A stretch of DNA of 64,000 nt. It comes from Mycobacterium sp. DL592 (GTDB lineage Bacteria; Actinomycetota; Actinomycetes; Mycobacteriales; Mycobacteriaceae). Position numbers and translations under genes: made by a program. Shown in pieces: positions 16,856 to 34,517 of this stretch. The stretch is taken from NCBI RefSeq assembly GCF_011694515.1, contig NZ_CP050192.1, positions 4,906,527-4,970,526 on the forward strand, written 5' to 3'. Every line of letters starts with the position of its first letter. Within the stretch, counting starts at the first letter, position 1. Under the pieces are notes generated by a model. That model searched no databases and had not been told where the DNA came from. It worked only from the letters and a program-made list of their open reading frames with translations.

Positions 16856-16928
16856 TGGAGCCTAGGAGATTCGAACTCCTGACATCTGCCTTGCAAAGGC
16901 AGCGCTCTACCAACTGAGCTAAGGCCCC
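16856..16928 (-). tRNA. alaT: tRNA-Ala (anticodon TGC)
   Basis: A 73-nt cloverleaf on the minus strand. Acceptor GGGGCCT pairs with AGGCTCC with one G-U. The anticodon stem CTGCC/GGCAG holds the loop TTTGCAA, giving TGC. The T-arm AGGAG-TTCGAAT-CTCCT is standard. CCA is not encoded. The pair ileT-alaT after gyrA is conserved in mycobacteria. Confidence 0.97.
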
Positions 16929-16931
16929 GAG

Positions 16932-17033
16932 TCAGTCACGGTCATCAAGGGTGTGCCAGGTTTCGCCGCGGCGGCCGATCCCGACCAGCACCGCGCCCGC
17001 GACCAGCACCGAAAGCAGTACCGCAATCCTCAC
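16932..17033 (-). CDS. Small membrane protein (33 aa) between two tRNA genes
   Basis: GTG at 17031-17033 opens a 33-residue frame starting VRIAVLLSVLVAGAVLVGIG (one transmembrane helix) with a charged tail RRGETWHTLDDRD. GGGAAGGG lies about 8 nt upstream. The ORF fills almost the whole gap between tRNA-Ile and tRNA-Ala, is in the same direction, and so would be on the same precursor RNA. It is too short for standard gene finders. The pattern of one helix plus charged tail is typical of real small proteins, but conservation must decide. Confidence 0.45.
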   Translation of the reverse strand: MRIAVLLSVLVAGAVLVGIGRRGETWHTLDDRD

Positions 17034-17062
17034 GGACGCCCTTCCCGTTGACCAGGACATCG

Positions 17063-17136
17063 TGGGCCTAGGAGGACTCGAACCTCCGACCTCTTCGTTA
17101 TCAGCGAAGCGCTCTAACCGCCTGAGCTATAGGCCC
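17063..17136 (-). tRNA. ileT: tRNA-Ile (anticodon GAT)
   Basis: A 74-nt cloverleaf on the minus strand. Acceptor GGGCCTA pairs with TAGGCCC. The anticodon stem CTTCG/CGAAG encloses CTGATAA, giving GAT. The T-arm GGAGG-TTCGAGT-CCTCC is intact. No CCA is encoded. It lies upstream of tRNA-Ala on the same strand and probably shares its transcript. Confidence 0.97.
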
Positions 17137-17200
17137 GTATTACTCATACGACCGAGCGACGAGATTACCGCAACCCGGGCACTGCACCCAAACCGGTCGA

Positions 17201-18145
17201 TCAGTCCCGGTCAGCCAGGGTGACCTCGATGCCGCCGACGATGTCGGTGCTCAGGTTGTAGATGAACGCACCCACCGTGGCCATCGCCGTCAACAGCACG
17301 ATGTTCACCAGACCGATCAGCGCGGCACCGCCGAAGATCGTCCCACTGGACACCAGCTCGCCACCGCCACCGCTGGTGGCGGTCAGCAGATCGCCGACGT
17401 TGCTGTTGAGCTTGCTCCACACACCCATGCCGCCCAGCACCAGATACAGGAACGCCACGGCGATCATCCAGACGAAGAACAACGCCACCGACAACAGCAG
17501 CGACACCTTCAGCGCGCTCCACGGGTCGATGTGCCGAATCTGCATGCTGGCACGCACCGGACCGCGAGAACGGTTGGCGGCGACCTGAATTCGCTGCATC
17601 GGGCTGGGGGACTTGGCCGGTGCCGCCTCGGCTGCCGGACGCTCGGGCGCGGGTTTGCGGGCTTGCACCGGCTTGGGCGGCGGACCTGAGAGGTCGGGCA
17701 GCTCACTGGCGTAGGCCTCCGGCCGGGCGACCTCGGTGCGCTCGGCACGGGTCTCCGGGCGCGGCGCGGGCGGCTCGGCTTCCAGCCGGGCCTCCTGACG
17801 GACCGGTGGCCGGGCCTCCTGACGGACCGGTGGCGGGCCGCCGAGCGTCGACAAGTCGGGTGCCGCCGTTCCGGTGATGAAACGGGTCACCCGATCCTCG
17901 ATGCTCGGTGAGCCTGCCTGCGGCGCCGACGGACGCGGCTCGGGCCGCGGAGCGCCCTCAGCCGCCGGACGCTGCGGCGCGGCGCCCTGACGGGCCCGCG
18001 TAGCTCCCCGCTGCCACGGCGGGACATCAGCGGTTCCACCATTGGGCCCCGAGGCAGGCCAGGGCGCGGCCCGGTCCGCCGAGCCGTTCCCGTTGCCCGG
18101 ACCCTCGCCCGGTCCGGGCTGACCCGGCTCGTTGGGTGCGCTCAC
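17201..18145 (-). CDS. DUF3566 membrane protein downstream of gyrA (Rv0007-like)
   Basis: A 314-residue protein. The N-terminal about 190 residues are disordered, rich in Pro, Ala, Gly and Arg, with a repeated PPVRQEARP unit. The C-terminal 120 residues (from [22 protein letters not shown]) form the conserved DUF3566 domain with two transmembrane helices and the ending [17 protein letters not shown]. The function is unknown; the gene follows gyrA in nearly all mycobacteria. GTG at 18145 (product [11 protein letters not shown]) is preferred because AGGAG lies 6 nt upstream and the N-terminus resembles Rv0007; the frame stays open to 18178. Confidence 0.8.
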   Translation of the reverse strand: MSAPNEPGQPGPGEGPGNGNGSADRAAPWPASGPNGGTADVPPWQRGATRARQGAAPQRPAAEGAPRPEPRPSAPQAGSPSIEDRVTRFITGTAAPDLSTLGGPPPVRQEARPPVRQEARLEAEPPAPRPETRAERTEVARPEAYASELPDLSGPPPKPVQARKPAPERPAAEAAPAKSPSPMQRIQVAANRSRGPVRASMQIRHIDPWSALKVSLLLSVALFFVWMIAVAFLYLVLGGMGVWSKLNSNVGDLLTATSGGGGELVSSGTIFGGAALIGLVNIVLLTAMATVGAFIYNLSTDIVGGIEVTLADRD

Positions 18146-18177
18146 CACCAGCTCCTCACCTGTTGCCCTGCGCCACA

Positions 18178-20694
<2,517 letters not shown>

Positions 20695-20720
20695 GTGATC
20701 CTCGTGTCCCTGAATACGGG

Positions 20721-22814
<2,094 letters not shown>

Positions 22815-22974
22815 TCAGTCTACCGTCAACCACTCACCGGACCGATTCTGCGGCCGCGTTTCTGCACACCTAGTTGCGCCGTGCGCGGAATTTCTCGGAT
22901 CGGCATACGTCATGACGCCTAACACGCCAGTCAATGATCTCCAAGCGGCTGTGAGCCGACTGTGGTAGTGGATG

Positions 22975-23556
22975 TCATCCGTAGGTGTCTCGCGGGCCCC
23001 GCCCGGAGATGTGCAACCGGCCTTTCCGCCACGACGGAGCGGTCGGCCCGGTGATCTTCAGCGAGGTCACCACACCGTCTCCGACGGCGGCAGCGATCTT
23101 GGCCAGCAGTTGCGCCTGGACCATCCGCAGCTGGGTCGCCCACGCGGTCGATTCCGCGGACACGCTCAGCACACCTTCACGCAAGGCGGTGGGCTGGGCG
23201 TGCTCGGCGATCTGCTCACCGACGACGGTGGCCCACTGCGCGAACACCGTGCCCTCGGCCACCCGCGGTGACCAGCCACGACTCTTGGCGAGATCGCGCG
23301 TCGCCGCCCCCAGCGGCTGTGGATCACGCCGGTCGGGACCGGGCCCCGACCACCGCCGACGGTCTGAGTTGCTGCCCGATGTCCCCCGCCGCCGCGACGG
23401 CGACCGACCGCCGCGGCCGACCTCTTTACCCTGACTTCGGGCGGCCCCGCGAGCCTCCTCCAATGCGCGGCGCACCAGATCCATGCCCGCCAGTCCGCTG
23501 AGATGTTCCGGCGGTGTCACACCGTCCTCGCTCTGATCGTCGCTCGGATCGGTCAC
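22975..23556 (-). CDS. dciA: DciA-like DUF721 protein
   Basis: A 193-residue DciA/DUF721 protein. DciA recruits or assists the replicative helicase DnaB. An Arg/Ser-rich flexible region (about 35-85) precedes the DUF721 fold (about 95-180: [25 protein letters not shown]...[15 protein letters not shown]). The GTG start shares four bases (GTGA) with the recF stop, so it is translationally coupled to recF. It is followed by gyrB after 223 bp. The order matches Rv0004. Confidence 0.88.
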   Translation of the reverse strand: MTDPSDDQSEDGVTPPEHLSGLAGMDLVRRALEEARGAARSQGKEVGRGGRSPSRRRGTSGSNSDRRRWSGPGPDRRDPQPLGAATRDLAKSRGWSPRVAEGTVFAQWATVVGEQIAEHAQPTALREGVLSVSAESTAWATQLRMVQAQLLAKIAAAVGDGVVTSLKITGPTAPSWRKGRLHISGRGPRDTYG

Positions 23557-24701
23557 GACACCACCGCCGACATCCGGCCGTTGTCGTCGTCGACCAGTGA
23601 GATTCCGATCCGGGTGGCGTCCCAGTCCGGCGGAATGTCCTCGCCGACCGCGGCGGTGACCAGCACCTGCTCGGCGTCGGCGGCCACACCGGCAAGGGCC
23701 AGCCGGCGGGCGTTGTCCAGTTCGGCGAACACGTCGTCGAGGATCAGGATGGGTTCGCTGCCCTCGGTGCGCAACAACTCATAGGCGGCCAACCGCAACG
23801 CCAGCGCCATCGACCAGGATTCACCGTGACTGGCGAAACCCTTGGCCGGCTGATCACCCAGCCGCAACTCCAGATCGTCGCGGTGCGGACCGACCAGGCA
23901 CATTCCGCGTTCCAGTTCGGCATCCCGTCGCTGCGCCAGCCCGGCCAACAGCGCGGCTTCCAGGAACTCGGCGTCTTCACCGTCAGCGCCCGACAGTTCC
24001 ACGCTGCTGCGGTAGCTGATGGCGGCCGGACGCGACGCCGGCGCCAGCAGTTGGTAAGCCTTCTCCACCTCCGGTGCCAGTAGGTTCACCAGGTCAATCC
24101 GGGCAGCCATCAACTCCGCACCATGCGCCGCAAGGTGACCGTCCCACACATCGAGGGTCTCGAGCACGCTTCGATCGCCCCGAAAGCGTGCTCCCGCAGC
24201 AGATTTCAATAGTGCAGTCCGCTGCTTGAGAACCTTGTCGTAGTCGGCACGGATAGCCGCGACGCGGGGACGCCGCACGGTCGCCAGCTCGTCGAGATAG
24301 CGCCGCCGCTCGCCGGGGTCGCCGCGGACCAGTGAGAGGTCCTCGGGAGCGAACAGCACCGCACGCACCGCCCCGAGAACCTCGCGGGTACTGCGCACCG
24401 GAGACTTGTTGAGGCGCCCCTTATTTGCCCGGCCGGCGGCGATCTCGATGTCGACCGCCAGCTCGCGGCCCTCGTTGACGACGATCGTCGACACGACGGC
24501 GCGTTGTGCACCCGCCCGGATCAATGGCGCGTCGGTGGCCACCCGGTGCGAGCCGAGTGTGGCGCAATACCACAGTGCCTCAACGAGATTGGTCTTCCCG
24601 TAGCCGTTGGACCCGACGAACACCGTACGGCCTGGCGCCAAATCCAGGTCGACATGTGCCCACGACCGGAAGTCGTGCAACGCCAGGTGCCGAACGTACA
24701 T
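23553..24701 (-). CDS. recF: RecF, recombination mediator ATPase
   Basis: A 382-residue SMC-like ATPase that loads RecA at single-stranded gaps with RecO and RecR. Walker A is [14 protein letters not shown] near residue 33, the Walker B/D-loop is [11 protein letters not shown] near 320, and the ABC-type signature region lies just before it. The product starts [14 protein letters not shown], standard for RecF. It is followed by dciA through a GTGA overlap and preceded by gnd after 8 bp. Confidence 0.96.
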   Translation of the reverse strand: MYVRHLALHDFRSWAHVDLDLAPGRTVFVGSNGYGKTNLVEALWYCATLGSHRVATDAPLIRAGAQRAVVSTIVVNEGRELAVDIEIAAGRANKGRLNKSPVRSTREVLGAVRAVLFAPEDLSLVRGDPGERRRYLDELATVRRPRVAAIRADYDKVLKQRTALLKSAAGARFRGDRSVLETLDVWDGHLAAHGAELMAARIDLVNLLAPEVEKAYQLLAPASRPAAISYRSSVELSGADGEDAEFLEAALLAGLAQRRDAELERGMCLVGPHRDDLELRLGDQPAKGFASHGESWSMALALRLAAYELLRTEGSEPILILDDVFAELDNARRLALAGVAADAEQVLVTAAVGEDIPPDWDATRIGISLVDDDNGRMSAVVS

Positions 24702-24709
24702 CGTGTTAG

Positions 24710-25603
24710 CTAGCCCGACAACGGAACTCGTTTGACAGCGTGGCCGCCGAACTGGTTACGCAGAGCCGATACCGCTTTCATCGTGGGGGAGTCGTCCTGA
24801 CGCGAGGCGAACCGGGCGAACAAGGAAGCGGCGATCACCGGCATCGGAACCCGGTGGTGGATGGCTTCCTCGACGGTCCAGCGACCCTCGCCGGAATCCT
24901 CGGTGTACCCGGAGATGTCGACGAAGTTCGGGTCCTCCTTGAGTGCTTTGGCGAGCAGTTGCTGCAGCCAGGAGCGCACGACCGTGCCGTTGGTCCAGGC
25001 CTGGATGACCGCCTGGGTGTCTTTGATCAGCGGTTCGGCGGCCAGCAGTTCATAACCTTCGGCGTAGGCCATCATCAAGCCGTACTCGATACCGTTGTGC
25101 ACCATCTTGGCGTAATGGCCGGCACCGACCCCTCCGGCGTGGACGAAGCCGTCTTCGAGCGGTCCCGACGGGCGCAGGGTGTCGAAGATCGGCATGACCC
25201 GGGCGATGTCCTCGTCACTGCCACCGACCATCAGACCGTATCCCTCGGTCAGGCCCCACACGCCGCCGGAGACACCGGCGTCGACGAATGAAATCCCTTT
25301 TTTACCAAGCAGTTCCGCGTGCGGGGCGTCCTCGGTGTAGCGGGAGTTACCGCCGTCAATCACCAGATCGCCGGGACTGAGCACCTCAGCCAGCGACACG
25401 ATCGTCTCGTCGGTGATCGGACCCGAGGGAACCATCACCCACACCACGCGGGGTGCGGTCAATGCTTCAGCCAGAGCCGCCAGGCTCGCGGTGTCACTGA
25501 CCTCCGGACGCGGGTCGAAACCGATGACTTCATGTCCACCTTCGCGCAAGCGCTGGCGCATGTTGAAGCCCATCTTGCCGAGCCCGACCAATCCCAACTG
25601 CAT
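24710..25603 (-). CDS. gnd: 6-phosphogluconate dehydrogenase (decarboxylating), short form
   Basis: A 297-residue enzyme that oxidises 6-phosphogluconate to ribulose 5-phosphate and CO2. The N-terminal Rossmann motif is [17 protein letters not shown]; catalytic features are [18 protein letters not shown] (substrate loop) and [15 protein letters not shown] (catalytic Lys and His-Asn). The short form of about 300 residues lacks the long C-terminal tail of the E. coli enzyme and is often NAD-dependent. Its place between dnaN and recF is typical of rapidly growing mycobacteria and is absent in M. tuberculosis. Confidence 0.92.
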   Translation of the reverse strand: MQLGLVGLGKMGFNMRQRLREGGHEVIGFDPRPEVSDTASLAALAEALTAPRVVWVMVPSGPITDETIVSLAEVLSPGDLVIDGGNSRYTEDAPHAELLGKKGISFVDAGVSGGVWGLTEGYGLMVGGSDEDIARVMPIFDTLRPSGPLEDGFVHAGGVGAGHYAKMVHNGIEYGLMMAYAEGYELLAAEPLIKDTQAVIQAWTNGTVVRSWLQQLLAKALKEDPNFVDISGYTEDSGEGRWTVEEAIHHRVPMPVIAASLFARFASRQDDSPTMKAVSALRNQFGGHAVKRVPLSG

Positions 25604-25626
25604 GTGTGCCCCTTTTGTCGCCGCGG

Positions 25627-26820
25627 TCAGCCGGGCAAGCGCACCGGCATCAACAGGTATACGTAGTCCGTCTGAATAGCAGGGAAAGGTCCGGTGCCAT
25701 CGACCTGCTCATCATCACCTGCAGGCCGCAGCACAGCAGGCCGGCTGGGGGTGGTGAAACCGAATGTCACACGATCGGAATGCAGTGAACCCAGGCCGTC
25801 GGTCAAGTACGTGGGGTTGAACGCGATCGTCAGCGGTTCGCCGTAGAAATCGACAGGCAGATCTTCCTCGGCACGACCGACGTCGTCGGCGCCGGCGGAC
25901 AAGTGCAGCACGCCGTCACTGAACTCCATCCGCACCTGGGCGCCGCGATCGGCGACCAGCGCCACACGCTTGATGGCTTCGGTCAGTTCCGCCACACCGA
26001 TCGAAGCGATCGCCGTGTGCTCACTGGGCAGCAGTTGACGGAACTTCGGGAACTCCGCATCCAGCAGGCGGGTGGTGCTGCGTTTGTTGGAGCTGCGAAT
26101 CCCCAACAGCCCCTCCTTGCCGACCGTGGCGCCGGCACCCAGAGCCAGGTGGACCTCCGAACCGGACGTGCCGGCCTTGGCGGCCTCGGCCAACGTCTTG
26201 GCCGGAACCAGCACCGCGGCTTCCAGACTCGGTGACGACGTCGACCACGTGAGCTCGCGCACTGCAAGGCGGAATCGGTCGGTGGCAGCCAAAACCACTG
26301 TCTCACCGGAAATCTCCACCCGGATGCCCGTCAGCATCGGCAGGGTGTCGTCCTTGCCGGCCGCCACCGCGACCTGACCGATGGCCTCACCGAACACGTC
26401 GGCAGAAATCACACCGGTTTCGTCCGGGAGCGACGGCAGCGCGGGATAGTCCTCGACCGCCATCGTCGGCAGGGAGAAGCGGGCGCTGCCGCAGGTCAGT
26501 GCGACACGGGTGCCTTCGACGGCGACGTCGACCGGCTTGGCCGGCAGCGACTTGGTGATGTCGGACAACAGCCGTCCCGACACCAAAACGCTTCCAGGAG
26601 AAGCGATTTCAGCCGGAACACGGACTTCGGCGGACACCTCGTAGTCGAATCCCGAGATGGTCAGACCTTCTTCGGTGCCGGTCAGCAGCACCCCTGCCAG
26701 CACCGGAACCGTCGGGCGCGTCGGCAGGTTGCGTGCAACCCAGGCCACCGCCTCGGCGAAGTCCTCCCGCACCAGGCGAACCTTCAAGTCGGAGCCAACC
26801 GTCGTTGTCGCCACGTCCAT
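25627..26820 (-). CDS. dnaN: DNA polymerase III beta subunit (sliding clamp)
   Basis: A 397-residue protein with three repeated clamp domains that form a ring around DNA and hold the polymerase. Typical segments are [29 protein letters not shown] (domain I) and the C-terminal hydrophobic ending [12 protein letters not shown] with the conserved MPVR motif. ATG at 26820. It follows dnaA across oriC and is followed by gnd after 23 bp. Confidence 0.97.
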   Translation of the reverse strand: MDVATTTVGSDLKVRLVREDFAEAVAWVARNLPTRPTVPVLAGVLLTGTEEGLTISGFDYEVSAEVRVPAEIASPGSVLVSGRLLSDITKSLPAKPVDVAVEGTRVALTCGSARFSLPTMAVEDYPALPSLPDETGVISADVFGEAIGQVAVAAGKDDTLPMLTGIRVEISGETVVLAATDRFRLAVRELTWSTSSPSLEAAVLVPAKTLAEAAKAGTSGSEVHLALGAGATVGKEGLLGIRSSNKRSTTRLLDAEFPKFRQLLPSEHTAIASIGVAELTEAIKRVALVADRGAQVRMEFSDGVLHLSAGADDVGRAEEDLPVDFYGEPLTIAFNPTYLTDGLGSLHSDRVTFGFTTPSRPAVLRPAGDDEQVDGTGPFPAIQTDYVYLLMPVRLPG

Positions 26821-27328
26821 AGTGTCCCTTCATCACCCCAACAAAGCCCTGACCAGCGCACCCGGCACCAACAGCACCAGGCGAACGTGATCTGTGAGCG
26901 ACAGCCGCCGAGCGGCAGTCAGAACAACAACCGTAGAGCGTCGGACGCCATCTTGAAAGCTAATCGATCACGGTGACAAAACCGCTGTCAGACACCACGA
27001 CGCGCTTGTGCATGAGGTGTTCCCCAGGGCCTGCTTTCAAGGGGATTTCTAGGGAGAGAGATTGATAACAGTAATAGGGCCTGTGCATCCTGTGGATCGA
27101 GGTGCTCAACGCCAGTTCGGATGTCATTCGGCAGTGTGGATGGATTGTGGATGACGGTGAGTGCCGGGGACGCCGGGTGTGGAATTCGGGGAGTTGTTCA
27201 TGGCCATCCCCGCTCGCTCCTGTCAGTGACCCGATGTTGTGCACAACGGTGTGCACACCGGATGTTGTGACGGCTGTGACAACTGCGGCCAAAGTTTTTT
27301 TGGCGCAGTGCCGGAAAGAGTGGGAATT
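26821..27328. other. oriC: Chromosomal replication origin (oriC), dnaA-dnaN intergenic region
   Basis: The 508-bp gap between dnaA and dnaN is the mycobacterial oriC position. I see degenerate DnaA boxes, read on the minus strand as NNATCCACA-type: TGTGGATCG (27091-27099), TGTGGATGG (27135-27143), TGTGGATGA (27146-27154) and TGTGGAATT (27178-27186). Two palindromes with a GTGCAC core also occur: TTGTGCACAA (27237-27246) and GTGTGCACAC (27249-27258). The AT-richest segments, near 27053-27080 (GATTGATAACAGTAATAGGG) and 27291-27301 (a T7 run), are candidate unwinding sites. No protein gene is evident here. Confidence 0.85.
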
Positions 27329-28831
27329 TCAGCGCTTGGAGCGCTGGCGAATCCGTGTGGTGAGTTCCTTGACGGTGTCGAAGACCTCGCGGCGGTACGC
27401 CATTTCGTTGAGGATCTTCTTCTGCGCGTACATCACTGTGGTGTGGTCGCGGCCGAACGCCTGCCCGATCTTGGGCAGAGACAGGTCGGTGAGTTCGCGG
27501 CACAGATACATCGCGATCTGACGCGACTGTGCGAGCGCTCTGGTCTTGCCGGGGCCGCGGAGTTCCTCGACGGTGGTGTCGAAGTACTCGGCGGTGGCCG
27601 CCATGATGGTGGCCGCACTGATCTGCATGCTGCCGGCATCGGCGATCAGGTCACGAAGGACGATCTCGGCCAGGGCCTTGTCGATGGGTGTGCGGTTCAA
27701 TGACGCGAACGCCGTCACGCGGATCAGAGCGCCCTCGAGTTCTCGGATGTTGCGCTCGATGCTGCTGGCGATGAGTTCCAGGACGTCGTCGGGGACGTCG
27801 AGGCGCTCCATCTGTGCCTTTTTGCGCAGAATCGCGATCCGGGTTTCGAGTTCGGGCGGCTGGACGTCGGTGATCAGACCCCACTCGAAGCGGGTCCGCA
27901 GCCGGTCCTCGAGGGTGGCCAGCTGTTTGGGTGGCCGATCGGAGGAGATGACGATCTGCTTGTTCGCGTTGTGCAGGGTGTTGAAGGTGTGGAAGAACTC
28001 TTCCTGGATACCTTCCTTGCCCTCGATGAACTGGATGTCGTCGACCAGCAGCACGTCGATATCGCGGTAGCTGCGCTTGAATGCGACCTTGCGGTCGTCA
28101 CGAAGCGAGTTGATGAAGTCGTTGGTGAACTCTTCGGTCGAGACGTACTTGACCCGCATACCCGGAAACAGTCGCTGCGCGTAGTTACCTGCGGCGTGCA
28201 ACAGGTGGGTTTTACCCAGCCCGGATTCACCCCAGATGAACAACGGGTTGTACGCCCGGGCCGGCGCCTCAGCAATCGCCAGGGCAGCCGCGTGAGCGAA
28301 ACGATTCGACGCACCGATGACGAATGTGTCAAAGGTGTACCGGCGGTTGAGACTTGTGCCGGGTGTATCGGCGGAGGTGTTGCTGCGCGGACGCTCGGTG
28401 AAGTACGTCGGCCACGTTTCATGGGCGCTGGCGAGTGCTTCGCGATCTTCGTCGACCTCGTCGAGATCGGACTCAGCGGTGGCGGTATCGGCGAGCTGCC
28501 CGTCATCGTGCTGGTCCTCGCTCGGCGGCGCGATGCGCACCCCGAGCTCAACCCGGTGACCGAGCCGGCGGCTCAGCGCCTCGACGATCTGGATGCGCAG
28601 ATGACGTTCGATCTCGTTCTGCACGAAACTGCTCGGCACTGACAACAGCGCGAAGCCCTCGACGATGGTGAGCGGCTGAACTAGCTTCAACCAGGCTCTT
28701 TGTTGCGGAGTCAGGGGAGATTCCAGGCCTGAGCCGTTGGTACCGGCGGAGCCTCGATCGCCGTCGCCGTTCAGTTCGGCGACTACAGAACTCCACACCG
28801 AAGCGAATGCGGAACCGGGATCATCGGTCAA
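27329..28831 (-). CDS. dnaA: DnaA, chromosomal replication initiator
   Basis: A 500-residue AAA+ ATPase that binds DnaA boxes at oriC, melts the origin and loads helicase. Domain I is N-terminal and domain II is acidic and variable (about 95-150). Domain III has Walker [17 protein letters not shown], Walker [12 protein letters not shown] and sensor regions. Domain IV (about 395-500) has the DNA-binding signature [14 protein letters not shown]. The start is TTG (28829-28831; product begins with TDDPGSAF after the initiator Met), the same rare start used by M. tuberculosis dnaA. A G-rich ribosome site precedes it. Confidence 0.98.
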   Translation of the reverse strand: MTDDPGSAFASVWSSVVAELNGDGDRGSAGTNGSGLESPLTPQQRAWLKLVQPLTIVEGFALLSVPSSFVQNEIERHLRIQIVEALSRRLGHRVELGVRIAPPSEDQHDDGQLADTATAESDLDEVDEDREALASAHETWPTYFTERPRSNTSADTPGTSLNRRYTFDTFVIGASNRFAHAAALAIAEAPARAYNPLFIWGESGLGKTHLLHAAGNYAQRLFPGMRVKYVSTEEFTNDFINSLRDDRKVAFKRSYRDIDVLLVDDIQFIEGKEGIQEEFFHTFNTLHNANKQIVISSDRPPKQLATLEDRLRTRFEWGLITDVQPPELETRIAILRKKAQMERLDVPDDVLELIASSIERNIRELEGALIRVTAFASLNRTPIDKALAEIVLRDLIADAGSMQISAATIMAATAEYFDTTVEELRGPGKTRALAQSRQIAMYLCRELTDLSLPKIGQAFGRDHTTVMYAQKKILNEMAYRREVFDTVKELTTRIRQRSKR

Positions 28832-28885
28832 CGACAGATCCCCCTGGTCCGAGGTCGGGTGACGGATAAACGAGGCAACGACAAA

Positions 28886-28917
28886 CTGTCCACAAGGTTA
28901 TCCACAGGTGTGGACAG
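28886..28917. promoter_or_regulatory. Cluster of three DnaA boxes in the dnaA leader
   Basis: CTGTCCACA (28886-28894, plus), TTATCCACA (28898-28906, plus, canonical) and TGTGGACAG (28909-28917; CTGTCCACA on the minus strand) are packed in 32 bp, about 55-85 bp before the dnaA start. They suggest DnaA autoregulation. Confidence 0.7.
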
Positions 28918-29200
28918 GATAGCTGTCCTCGCCTCGCAGCATATCGGCGGTGGGTAGTAGGTCGGTGGGTAATCCGGTCAATCGGTGTTGTCTGGACTCT
29001 CGACGGACCTGGCCCTCCCGCTTGCACTCCCACTGCCGCTTCATAACGAAACGGCTCTGGCAGAAGCTAACAGTTTTCGCGGCGAGTGCCAACCGTTCTG
29101 CAACATTGCGATCACGCTGATTTTGCGCTATCCCGAGGTTTGCGTGACGGCTGTGACGCCAGTAAATCCATGCGCCTACGGGGAGCACTGACAAGGCGGT

Positions 29201-29229
29201 TTGACCTGACGAAATGACGTCAGTACCCT
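29201..29229 (+). promoter_or_regulatory. Putative SigA-type promoter for rpmH-rnpA-yidD-yidC
   Basis: TTGACC (29201-29206) and TACCCT (29224-29229) are spaced by exactly 17 nt. Transcription would start about 155 bp before the rpmH GTG, giving a long leader. A TATAAC at 29309-29314 is a possible second -10 nearer the gene. Confidence 0.5.
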
Positions 29230-29393
29230 CGAACAGTCGCCCGAACGTCGGCGACACGGCTGCGACCGGATTTCCGGGACCGCGCCGGTTACGTGCGAGA
29301 CCAGAGCTTATAACAAGCTGTCGGTTCGTCGGGTGTGCAGCGTGAGCGTGTTCACCGGGCGGCGTCAGCCATATGTAACAAGGAGAGACTGCC

Positions 29394-29537
29394 GTGGCCA
29401 AGGGCAAGCGGACCTTCCAGCCGAACAACCGGCGCCGGGCGCGGGTTCACGGTTTCCGGCTGCGTATGCGGACGCGCGCAGGACGCGCGATCGTGTCGGG
29501 CCGGCGCCGCAAGGGTCGTCGTTCCCTGACTGCCTGA
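29394..29537 (+). CDS. rpmH: Ribosomal protein bL34
   Basis: A 47-residue, Arg/Lys-rich protein of the large ribosomal subunit. The sequence [20 protein letters not shown] followed by [18 protein letters not shown] is diagnostic of L34. The GTG start at 29394 has AAGGAGA 8 nt upstream. It is the first gene of the rpmH-rnpA-yidD-yidC-jag cluster, 18 bp ahead of rnpA. Confidence 0.97.
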   Translation: MAKGKRTFQPNNRRRARVHGFRLRMRTRAGRAIVSGRRRKGRRSLTA

Positions 29538-29555
29538 TCCACAGGATCGCGCGGC

Positions 29556-29906
29556 GTGCTCCCGGCTCAGTTCCGGATGACACGGTCTGCGGAGTTCGGT
29601 GCCACCGTCAAGCACGGGGTACGAGCGGTGCAGCCGGACATTGTTGTGCACGCACGACGCGAGGACGACGGTGGACCCCGTATCGGCCTGGTGGTCTCCA
29701 AGTCAGTGGGCTCGGCGGTGCAACGACACCAGGTGTCGCGGCGGCTGCGTCATGTGGCCCGCAATCTGATAGCCGAGTTCGATCCCGGCGATCGTGTCGT
29801 CGTTCGCGCCCTGCCGAGCAGCCGTACGGCGGTCTCGGCTCGGCTGGAACAGCAGTTGCGCAGCGGACTGCAGCGCACGCACAAACTGATGGAGAAGAAC
29901 CGGTGA
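29556..29906 (+). CDS. rnpA: RNase P protein component
   Basis: A 116-residue basic protein that binds the RNase P RNA and helps it trim the 5' ends of tRNA precursors. The RNR motif region appears as [31 protein letters not shown] at 29556 (product [14 protein letters not shown]) lies 18 bp after rpmH; an ATG at 29577 is less likely because it would remove the conserved start. The stop overlaps the yidD GTG (GTGA). Confidence 0.94.
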   Translation: MLPAQFRMTRSAEFGATVKHGVRAVQPDIVVHARREDDGGPRIGLVVSKSVGSAVQRHQVSRRLRHVARNLIAEFDPGDRVVVRALPSSRTAVSARLEQQLRSGLQRTHKLMEKNR

Positions 29907-30217
29907 GCACTCGGAGTCCGGGCCGCCTCGCCCGTCTTCGGACAACCCCGGTCCGTGGCCTGATCTTCCTCATCGAGCTCTACCGCCACACCATCTCTCC
30001 GCTCCGTCTTCCGACATGCCGGTTCACGCCGACCTGCAGCCAGTACGCGGTGGAGGCACTTGCTGAATACGGCTTCTTCAAGGGGAGCTGGCTGACCGCC
30101 GTTCGGCTGGGGAAGTGTGGACCCTGGCATCCGGGAGGATGGGATCCAATCCCCGAGCGCCAGCCGCAGTCGACCCACACGTGCGTCGGACACGAAGCCA
30201 GGAGCACACATGTTTAA
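29903..30217 (+). CDS. yidD: YidD, membrane protein insertion efficiency factor
   Basis: A 104-residue peripheral membrane protein that aids YidC-dependent insertion. The core [34 protein letters not shown] and [14 protein letters not shown] has the family's conserved cysteines ([11 protein letters not shown]). GTG at 29903 overlaps the rnpA stop. The end overlaps the yidC start by 8 bases, a strong sign of coupled translation. Confidence 0.93.
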   Translation: MSTRSPGRLARLRTTPVRGLIFLIELYRHTISPLRLPTCRFTPTCSQYAVEALAEYGFFKGSWLTAVRLGKCGPWHPGGWDPIPERQPQSTHTCVGHEARSTHV

Positions 30218-31286
30218 TTGGTTCAGCCTCGACTTCGTCTATTACCCCGTGTCCGGGATCATGTGGCTCTGGTACAAGCTGTTCGGCTTGATCCTCGGCC
30301 CGACCAACTTCTTCGCCTGGGCGCTGTCGGTGATGTTCCTGGTGTTCACCCTGCGTGCTCTGCTCTACAAGCCGTTCGTCCGGCAGATCCGGACCACCCG
30401 CCAGATGCAGGAGCTGCAGCCCCAGATCAAGGCGCTGCAGAAGAAGTACGGCAAGGACCGCCAGCGCATGGCGCTGGAGATGCAGAAGCTGCAGCGCGAA
30501 CACGGGTTCAACCCGATCCTCGGCTGCCTGCCGATGCTCGCCCAGATCCCGGTGTTCCTCGGCCTCTACCACGTACTGCGCTCGTTCAACCGGACACAGG
30601 GTGGTTTCGGCCAGCCCAAGCTTTCTGTCGAACTTAATCGCGCTACTGGCAATTACGTGTTCAGCCCAACCGACGTAGGGCACTTCCTGGACGCCAACCT
30701 CTTCGGTGCTCCGCTGGGCGCCAGCATGATCCAGAAGACCGGCTTGGACGCGTTCACCGAATTCAGCCGGCCCGCCGTGGTTGCCGTCGGTGTGCCGCTC
30801 ATGATCGCCGCCGGTATCGCGACCTACTTCAACAGCCGTGCCTCGGTGGCGCGCCAGAGTCCGGAAGCCGCGGCCAACCCGCAGACCGCGATGATGAACA
30901 AGCTCGCGCTCTACGTCTTCCCGCTCGGCGTCGTAGTCGGCGGACCCTTCCTGCCGATCGCGATCATCATCTACTGGGTGTCCAACAACATCTGGACCTT
31001 CGGCCAGCAGCACTACGTGTTCGGCCGGATCGAGAAGGAAGAAGAAGCCAAGAAGGAAGAAGCGCTGGCGCGTCGGGCGGCCAACGCCCCGGCGCCGGGT
31101 GCCAAGCCGACGAAGCCCAAGAAGGGCGGAGCGGCGACGAGCAACGGAACGGGCGACCTCACCGACGAGCCGACTACCGCCGAGTCGGAGGTGGCTGACG
31201 ACGGCGCCGACACCGCGACAAAGCCAGGGCCAACCCCGGGGCCGACTCCACGGCCCGGTGCGCGCCCCAGGAAGAAGAAACGTTGA
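30210..31286 (+). CDS. yidC: YidC membrane protein insertase
   Basis: A 358-residue Oxa1/YidC-type insertase that places proteins into the inner membrane. Transmembrane segments lie near residues 15-35 and 35-60, then a cytoplasmic coiled helix ([19 protein letters not shown]). The conserved [14 protein letters not shown] is followed by three C-terminal transmembrane helices ending near 275. The charged tail is Lys/Ala/Pro-rich with a basic end. ATG at 30210 ([15 protein letters not shown]) matches the family start, with GGAG 6 nt upstream inside yidD. Confidence 0.96.
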   Translation: MFNWFSLDFVYYPVSGIMWLWYKLFGLILGPTNFFAWALSVMFLVFTLRALLYKPFVRQIRTTRQMQELQPQIKALQKKYGKDRQRMALEMQKLQREHGFNPILGCLPMLAQIPVFLGLYHVLRSFNRTQGGFGQPKLSVELNRATGNYVFSPTDVGHFLDANLFGAPLGASMIQKTGLDAFTEFSRPAVVAVGVPLMIAAGIATYFNSRASVARQSPEAAANPQTAMMNKLALYVFPLGVVVGGPFLPIAIIIYWVSNNIWTFGQQHYVFGRIEKEEEAKKEEALARRAANAPAPGAKPTKPKKGGAATSNGTGDLTDEPTTAESEVADDGADTATKPGPTPGPTPRPGARPRKKKR

Positions 31287-31319
31287 CCGGATTGATTCCG
31301 GCGAAAGAGGGAGAGACAC

Positions 31320-33548
<2,229 letters not shown>

Positions 33549-33552
<4 letters not shown>

Positions 33553-34517
33553 CGCAGCCATCGCGGCGCAAGGGCGGCCTCGGCCGCGGGTTGGCATCAC
33601 TGATCCCCACCAGCCCGGCTGACGGCGGTCCGCGGATGGGTGACGCGGCGGCCGACGCAGTGTTCGGCGTGGCACCCAGCGACACCGACAGCGTCGGTGC
33701 CGTCTACCGCGAGATCGACCCGTCGGCCATCGAGCCGAACCCCAAACAGCCCCGGCAGGTCTTCGACGAAGAGGCTCTGGCCGAGCTCGTCCATTCGATC
33801 CGCGAGTTCGGGCTGATGCAGCCGATCGTCGTGCGCGCGGTTCCCGGCGCGGCACCCGGCGAGCCGGCCCGCTACCAGCTGGTGATGGGGGAGCGGCGCT
33901 GGCGTGCGGCCCAGCAGGCCGGGCTGGCGACCATCCCGGCCATCGTCCGCGAGACGGCCGAAGACAATCTGCTGCGCGACGCGCTCCTGGAGAACATCCA
34001 CCGGGTTCAGCTCAACCCACTGGAAGAGGCGGCGGCATACCAGCAGCTGCTCGAGGAGTTCGACGTGACACACGACGAACTCGCATCCCGGATCGGCCGG
34101 TCGCGTCCGGTGATCTCGAACATGATCCGCTTGCTCCGGTTGCCGATCGCCGTACAGCGACGGGTCGCCGCCGGGGTGCTCTCCGCCGGGCACGCGCGGG
34201 CGTTGCTCGCGCTGGAAGCCGGCCCCGAGGCGCAGGAGGAGTTGGCCGCGCGGATCGTCGCCGAGGGTTTGTCGGTCCGAGCCACCGAAGAGGCGGTCAC
34301 GCTGGCCAACCGGGGCGACGGCAAGGCACCGGCGCAGCCGCGTCGCAAGCCGATCCAGATGCCGGGACTGCAGGAGGTCGCCGAGCGGCTCTCCGGAACC
34401 TTCGATACCCGGGTGATGGTGAGCCTGGGCAAGCGCAAGGGCAAGATCGTTGTCGAGTTCGGCTCGGTGGAGGACTTGCAGCGAATCGTCGGCATGATGG
34501 ACCCATCTGCGGGCTGA
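33549..34517 (+). CDS. parB: ParB chromosome-partitioning CTPase/DNA-binding protein
   Basis: A 322-residue protein. The N-terminal ParB/Srx fold binds CTP ([24 protein letters not shown] and [21 protein letters not shown]; the GERRWRA motif is diagnostic). A central helix-turn-helix reads parS ([21 protein letters not shown]), and a C-terminal dimer domain runs to residue 322. ATG overlaps the parA stop (ATGA). Two matching parS sites lie within 1.7 kb upstream. Confidence 0.97.

Larger units (their letters stand above)
28832..29393. promoter_or_regulatory. dnaA-rpmH divergent intergenic region, 562 bp
   Basis: This region holds the leaders of dnaA (minus) and rpmH (plus). Next to dnaA are three clustered DnaA boxes, described separately. 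A possible dnaA promoter on the minus strand is TTGACC (plus-strand 28976-28981) with TACTAC (28954-28959), spacer 16. The rpmH promoter candidate lies at 29201-29229. A perfect TGACGTCA palindrome (29215-29222) falls in its spacer. I see no additional coding sequence. Confidence 0.5.
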
